Shown piece after piece: positions 14,265-16,403 of a stretch of DNA of 16,403 nucleotides. The position numbers and the translations under genes were made by a program. Under the pieces are notes generated by a model, which saw only the letters and a program-made list of their open reading frames with translations, did no database searches and was not told the origin of the DNA. Every line of letters starts with the position of its first letter. Position 1 is the first letter of the stretch. The stretch lies in contig RHKR01000006.1 of the NCBI GenBank assembly GCA_008363265.1, forward strand, positions 1 to 16,403. Reading direction: 5' to 3'. The DNA is from Chlorobiota bacterium (GTDB lineage: Bacteria > Bacteroidota > Ignavibacteria > Ignavibacteriales > Ignavibacteriaceae).

Positions 14265-15326
14265 ATGAAAACTGCACTTCTCCTCTCCGGCGGTGTCGAT
14301 AGCTCGGTTGCTCTCGCCCTCCTGAAAGAACAAGGACACGATGTCACCGCTTTTTATCTGAAAATATGGCTACAGGATGAGTTCACTTCACTCGGCGACT
14401 GCCCTTGGGAAGATGATATCAAATACTGCGAAGCCGTCACTTCGAAACTCGGTGTGCCGTTTGAGGTTATCTCGATGCAGAATGAGTACTGGGATGCTGT
14501 GGTAACCTACACCATCGACGAGATAAAGGCCGGAAGAACCCCTAACCCTGATATTTTCTGCAACAGTCTGATAAAATTCGGCAAATTTTTCGACAGGATC
14601 GACGGTTCATACGAAAAAGTGGCCACAGGTCACTACGCCGGGGTTGAAGAGATAAACGGCAGGCATATACTGAAAGTTACCCCCGACCCTGTTAAAGACC
14701 AGACCTATTTTCTTTCATATCTGAACCAGAAACAGCTTTCAAGGGCGATGTTCCCAATCAGTTCGCTGAAGAAGAGTCAGGTGCGGGAAGTGGCAGCAAG
14801 ACATGAACTCGCCACCCACGACAAAAAAGACAGCCAGGGTATCTGCTTTCTGGGACAGATCAAGTTTAAGGATTTCATAAAATTCCACCTCGGTGAGCAT
14901 CCCGGCGACATGGTCGATTTCGATACCGGCAAGGTAATGGGGAAACACAGCGGATATTACTATTATACCATCGGGCAGCGCTCGGGGCTCGGTCTCAGCG
15001 GTGGACCCTGGTATGTGGTGCAGAAAGCTATCGAAGAGAATGTTATTTACATCTCCCGGGAATACAGCTCGATCGACAAGGAACGCGACAAGTTCCTGGT
15101 GACGAACTTCAACTGGTTCGCGGGTGCCCCTCCTGAAAATTTAGAGGGGCTGAAGGTTAAGGTCCGCCATGGACCCAATTATTACAACTGCACACTCAAG
15201 ATCGAGAATGAGGTCTCCGGCCTCGTCACCATCGACAAACCCGATAAAGGCATCGCCCCCGGCCAGTTCGCCGTCTTCTATCAGAATGGTTATTGCCTCG
15301 GCGGCAGTTTGATTTTTGGGATATAG
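14265..15326 (+). CDS. mnmA: tRNA-specific 2-thiouridylase MnmA
   Basis: MnmA adds sulphur to U34 of the wobble position in tRNAs for Lys, Glu and Gln, using ATP to activate the base and a persulphide from a sulphur relay. The 353-residue protein has the PP-loop LSGGVDSSV (7-15), the catalytic C99 in NPDIFCNSLIKFG (94-106) and the second, persulphide-carrying C194 in SQGICFLG (190-197). DQTYFLSYL (145-153) and YTIGQRSGLG in the C-terminal part are also standard. An insert after the first strand carries GDCPWEDD (44-51), a variant found in part of the family. It is transcribed away from metF and no Shine-Dalgarno site is visible before its ATG. It is complete and appears functional. Confidence 0.97.
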   Translation: MKTALLLSGGVDSSVALALLKEQGHDVTAFYLKIWLQDEFTSLGDCPWEDDIKYCEAVTSKLGVPFEVISMQNEYWDAVVTYTIDEIKAGRTPNPDIFCNSLIKFGKFFDRIDGSYEKVATGHYAGVEEINGRHILKVTPDPVKDQTYFLSYLNQKQLSRAMFPISSLKKSQVREVAARHELATHDKKDSQGICFLGQIKFKDFIKFHLGEHPGDMVDFDTGKVMGKHSGYYYYTIGQRSGLGLSGGPWYVVQKAIEENVIYISREYSSIDKERDKFLVTNFNWFAGAPPENLEGLKVKVRHGPNYYNCTLKIENEVSGLVTIDKPDKGIAPGQFAVFYQNGYCLGGSLIFGI

Positions 15327-15330
15327 TTTG

Positions 15331-15346
15331 GTCCGCCGCGGCGGAC
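15331..15346. repeat. Perfect 16-bp GC palindrome after mnmA
   Basis: GTCCGCCGCGGCGGAC is a perfect palindrome beginning 5 nt after the mnmA stop codon. It is far more GC-rich than the surrounding intergenic DNA. No T run follows directly (the next clear T run is at 15371-15376), so it is not a standard rho-independent terminator. It resembles a REP-like or dispersed palindromic element; only one copy was noticed in this window. Confidence 0.6.
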
Positions 15347-15477
15347 AAGCCTTTAACCTCTAATTTGGTGGTTTTTTAGTAATTTGCGAATCGTTATACC
15401 GTTTCTTTACAAATACAACCGTTTTATACGAATCCATTGTGGTGACTCTTTATTACTGATATCAAAACAGCAACCAT

Positions 15478-16403
15478 ATGAATTTTATCGATCTTGATGA
15501 ACTCTCGAAAAGAGAGAGTGAAAGAGTTGAGTGGAAAGAGAATGTCGCCGACATAGAAGATGTCGTGAAGACTGCGGTGGCCTTTGCCAATGATTATTCA
15601 AATCTTGGAGGCGGGTATATAGTCTGTGGTGCTGCTGAGACCACAGATGAGTTTGGATTTCAGAAAGTTGAGTTGAAGGGATTGACTTCATCCAGACTCA
15701 AAGAGATCGAAGGTAAAGTGGTAACAATGCTCCGTGAACGGGTGTCACCTCCAATTGTTCCTATCATTGAAGAGATACCGGTATCTGATGAAAAGAGGGT
15801 TATTGTTTTTGTAATTGTGGCAAGTGAAAAAGCACATTCGTTCCGCAGTGCCAGGACCAACGAAACAGTCTATTTCGTCAGGACGGGCCGTCAAACCAGG
15901 GAGGCAAGAAACGGGTTGATCATGGACCTGTTCAGAATGAAAGGTGTTCAGCCTGCCTGGGATAAACAGATAAACAGATCATCAGCCCCGGGTGACCTCG
16001 ATCTGATAATTCTCCGTAACTACTTACAGGAAATGAGACTATGGGATGAGAAGAAAAGTGTCGATGATTACCTCTCAACCAAGTCATCGATCTCAGCCTA
16101 CATTCCCCCATTCCTTGGTACGGAAGGAATCGACAATCTGGCCCGTCCCAGAAATTTTTCGCTTCTGTTATTCTCGAAAGAGCCTGTTAAGTATTTCAAC
16201 GGTGCTTTCGCATATTTCTCAGTGTATAAGGGAACTGACAGAAGTGAACAGTTCGGTTTCAGGCATGAGATATCCGGCGACATAGTTCAACAGGCCAGAA
16301 AACTTATCGACCTTTTGAGGTTGGAGGCTCCGACATTTTTCGAAAAAACTTCGCCGGAACCTAACCGTGTAAAGTACCCCATGCGGGCCCTGCAGGAAGC
16401 TGT
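15478..16403 (+). CDS. AlbA_2-domain (COG2865-type) putative regulator or ATP-binding protein, 3' end outside window
   Basis: The frame is open from the ATG at 15478 to the right edge, giving 308 residues without a stop. The N-terminus has the AlbA_2 pattern: ESERVEWKENV (13-23), a following helix ending in AVAFAND, then LGGGYIVCG, i.e. the E.EWK...AFAN...GG.I..G signature, and the domain continues to YFVRTGRQTREA. Residues from about 150 match the central part of COG2865 proteins, and YPMRALQEAV at the very end is the usual run-in to the next conserved His/Arg block. These proteins often carry a C-terminal winged helix or GHKL-like region, which would lie outside the window. Most are called transcriptional regulators and some occur in defence islands; the role here is unknown. 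There is no Shine-Dalgarno site before the ATG. Confidence 0.85.
   Translation, partial: MNFIDLDELSKRESERVEWKENVADIEDVVKTAVAFANDYSNLGGGYIVCGAAETTDEFGFQKVELKGLTSSRLKEIEGKVVTMLRERVSPPIVPIIEEIPVSDEKRVIVFVIVASEKAHSFRSARTNETVYFVRTGRQTREARNGLIMDLFRMKGVQPAWDKQINRSSAPGDLDLIILRNYLQEMRLWDEKKSVDDYLSTKSSISAYIPPFLGTEGIDNLARPRNFSLLLFSKEPVKYFNGAFAYFSVYKGTDRSEQFGFRHEISGDIVQQARKLIDLLRLEAPTFFEKTSPEPNRVKYPMRALQEA

Noticed and set aside
15380..15435. Two CGAATC copies and similar TTATAC/TTTTATAC words upstream of the AlbA_2 gene as an operator pair
   Set aside because: The words are short, imperfect and in AT-rich DNA; chance explains them as well.

Overview
The window looks like chromosomal DNA of a free-living, Gram-negative-type bacterium of moderate G+C. 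The general character of the housekeeping proteins (RarA, MetF, MnmA, Ddl), the mix of good Shine-Dalgarno sites with starts that have none, and secreted proteins with N-terminal signal peptides fit the Bacteroidota/Ignavibacteriota (FCB) side of the tree. That placement is an impression from the proteins, not a computed phylogeny. No tRNA, rRNA, CRISPR array, transposase or prophage gene was seen.

Layout, left to right. (1) Positions 1-1870, minus strand: a two-component pair, a membrane sensor histidine kinase whose 3' end overlaps the start of an OmpR-like response regulator cut by the window edge. (2) Positions 1941-2051: a G-rich/C-rich repeat block and a strong rho-independent terminator. 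(3) Positions 2069-3469, minus strand: two secreted proteins of unknown function that are clear paralogues, separated by 231 bp carrying a perfect CRP-type palindrome. (4) Positions 3519-6866, minus strand: a 1115-residue nuclease-helicase with an apparent DUF4145/HEPN-like N-terminus, a PD-(D/E)XK nuclease core and a UPF1/Dna2-like SF1B helicase. This is the most unusual gene here. (5) Positions 6893-14101, minus strand: eight tightly packed genes that probably form one transcript, in transcription order metF, a Gfo/Idh/MocA oxidoreductase, a class II aldolase, ddl, an FtsB/DivIC-like protein, rarA, an ArsC/Spx-like protein and a GlmU-like nucleotidyltransferase, closed by a terminator at 6893-6926. 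(6) Positions 14265-15326, plus strand: mnmA, transcribed away from metF. (7) Positions 15478-16403, plus strand: the first 308 residues of an AlbA_2-type protein running off the right edge.

How the genes work together. The eight-gene block mixes one-carbon metabolism (MetF), envelope synthesis and division (Ddl, the FtsB-like protein, the sugar nucleotidyltransferase) and replication-fork maintenance (RarA). Its members share short gaps or overlaps (1-47 nt) rather than one pathway. The nuclease-helicase follows that block directly and has very little room for its own promoter downstream of the terminator. The two secreted paralogues lie downstream of the helicase; nothing in the sequence shows a functional link. 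Most of the window is ordinary chromosome. The candidates for a new or poorly described system are the three-domain nuclease-helicase and the secreted paralogue family.
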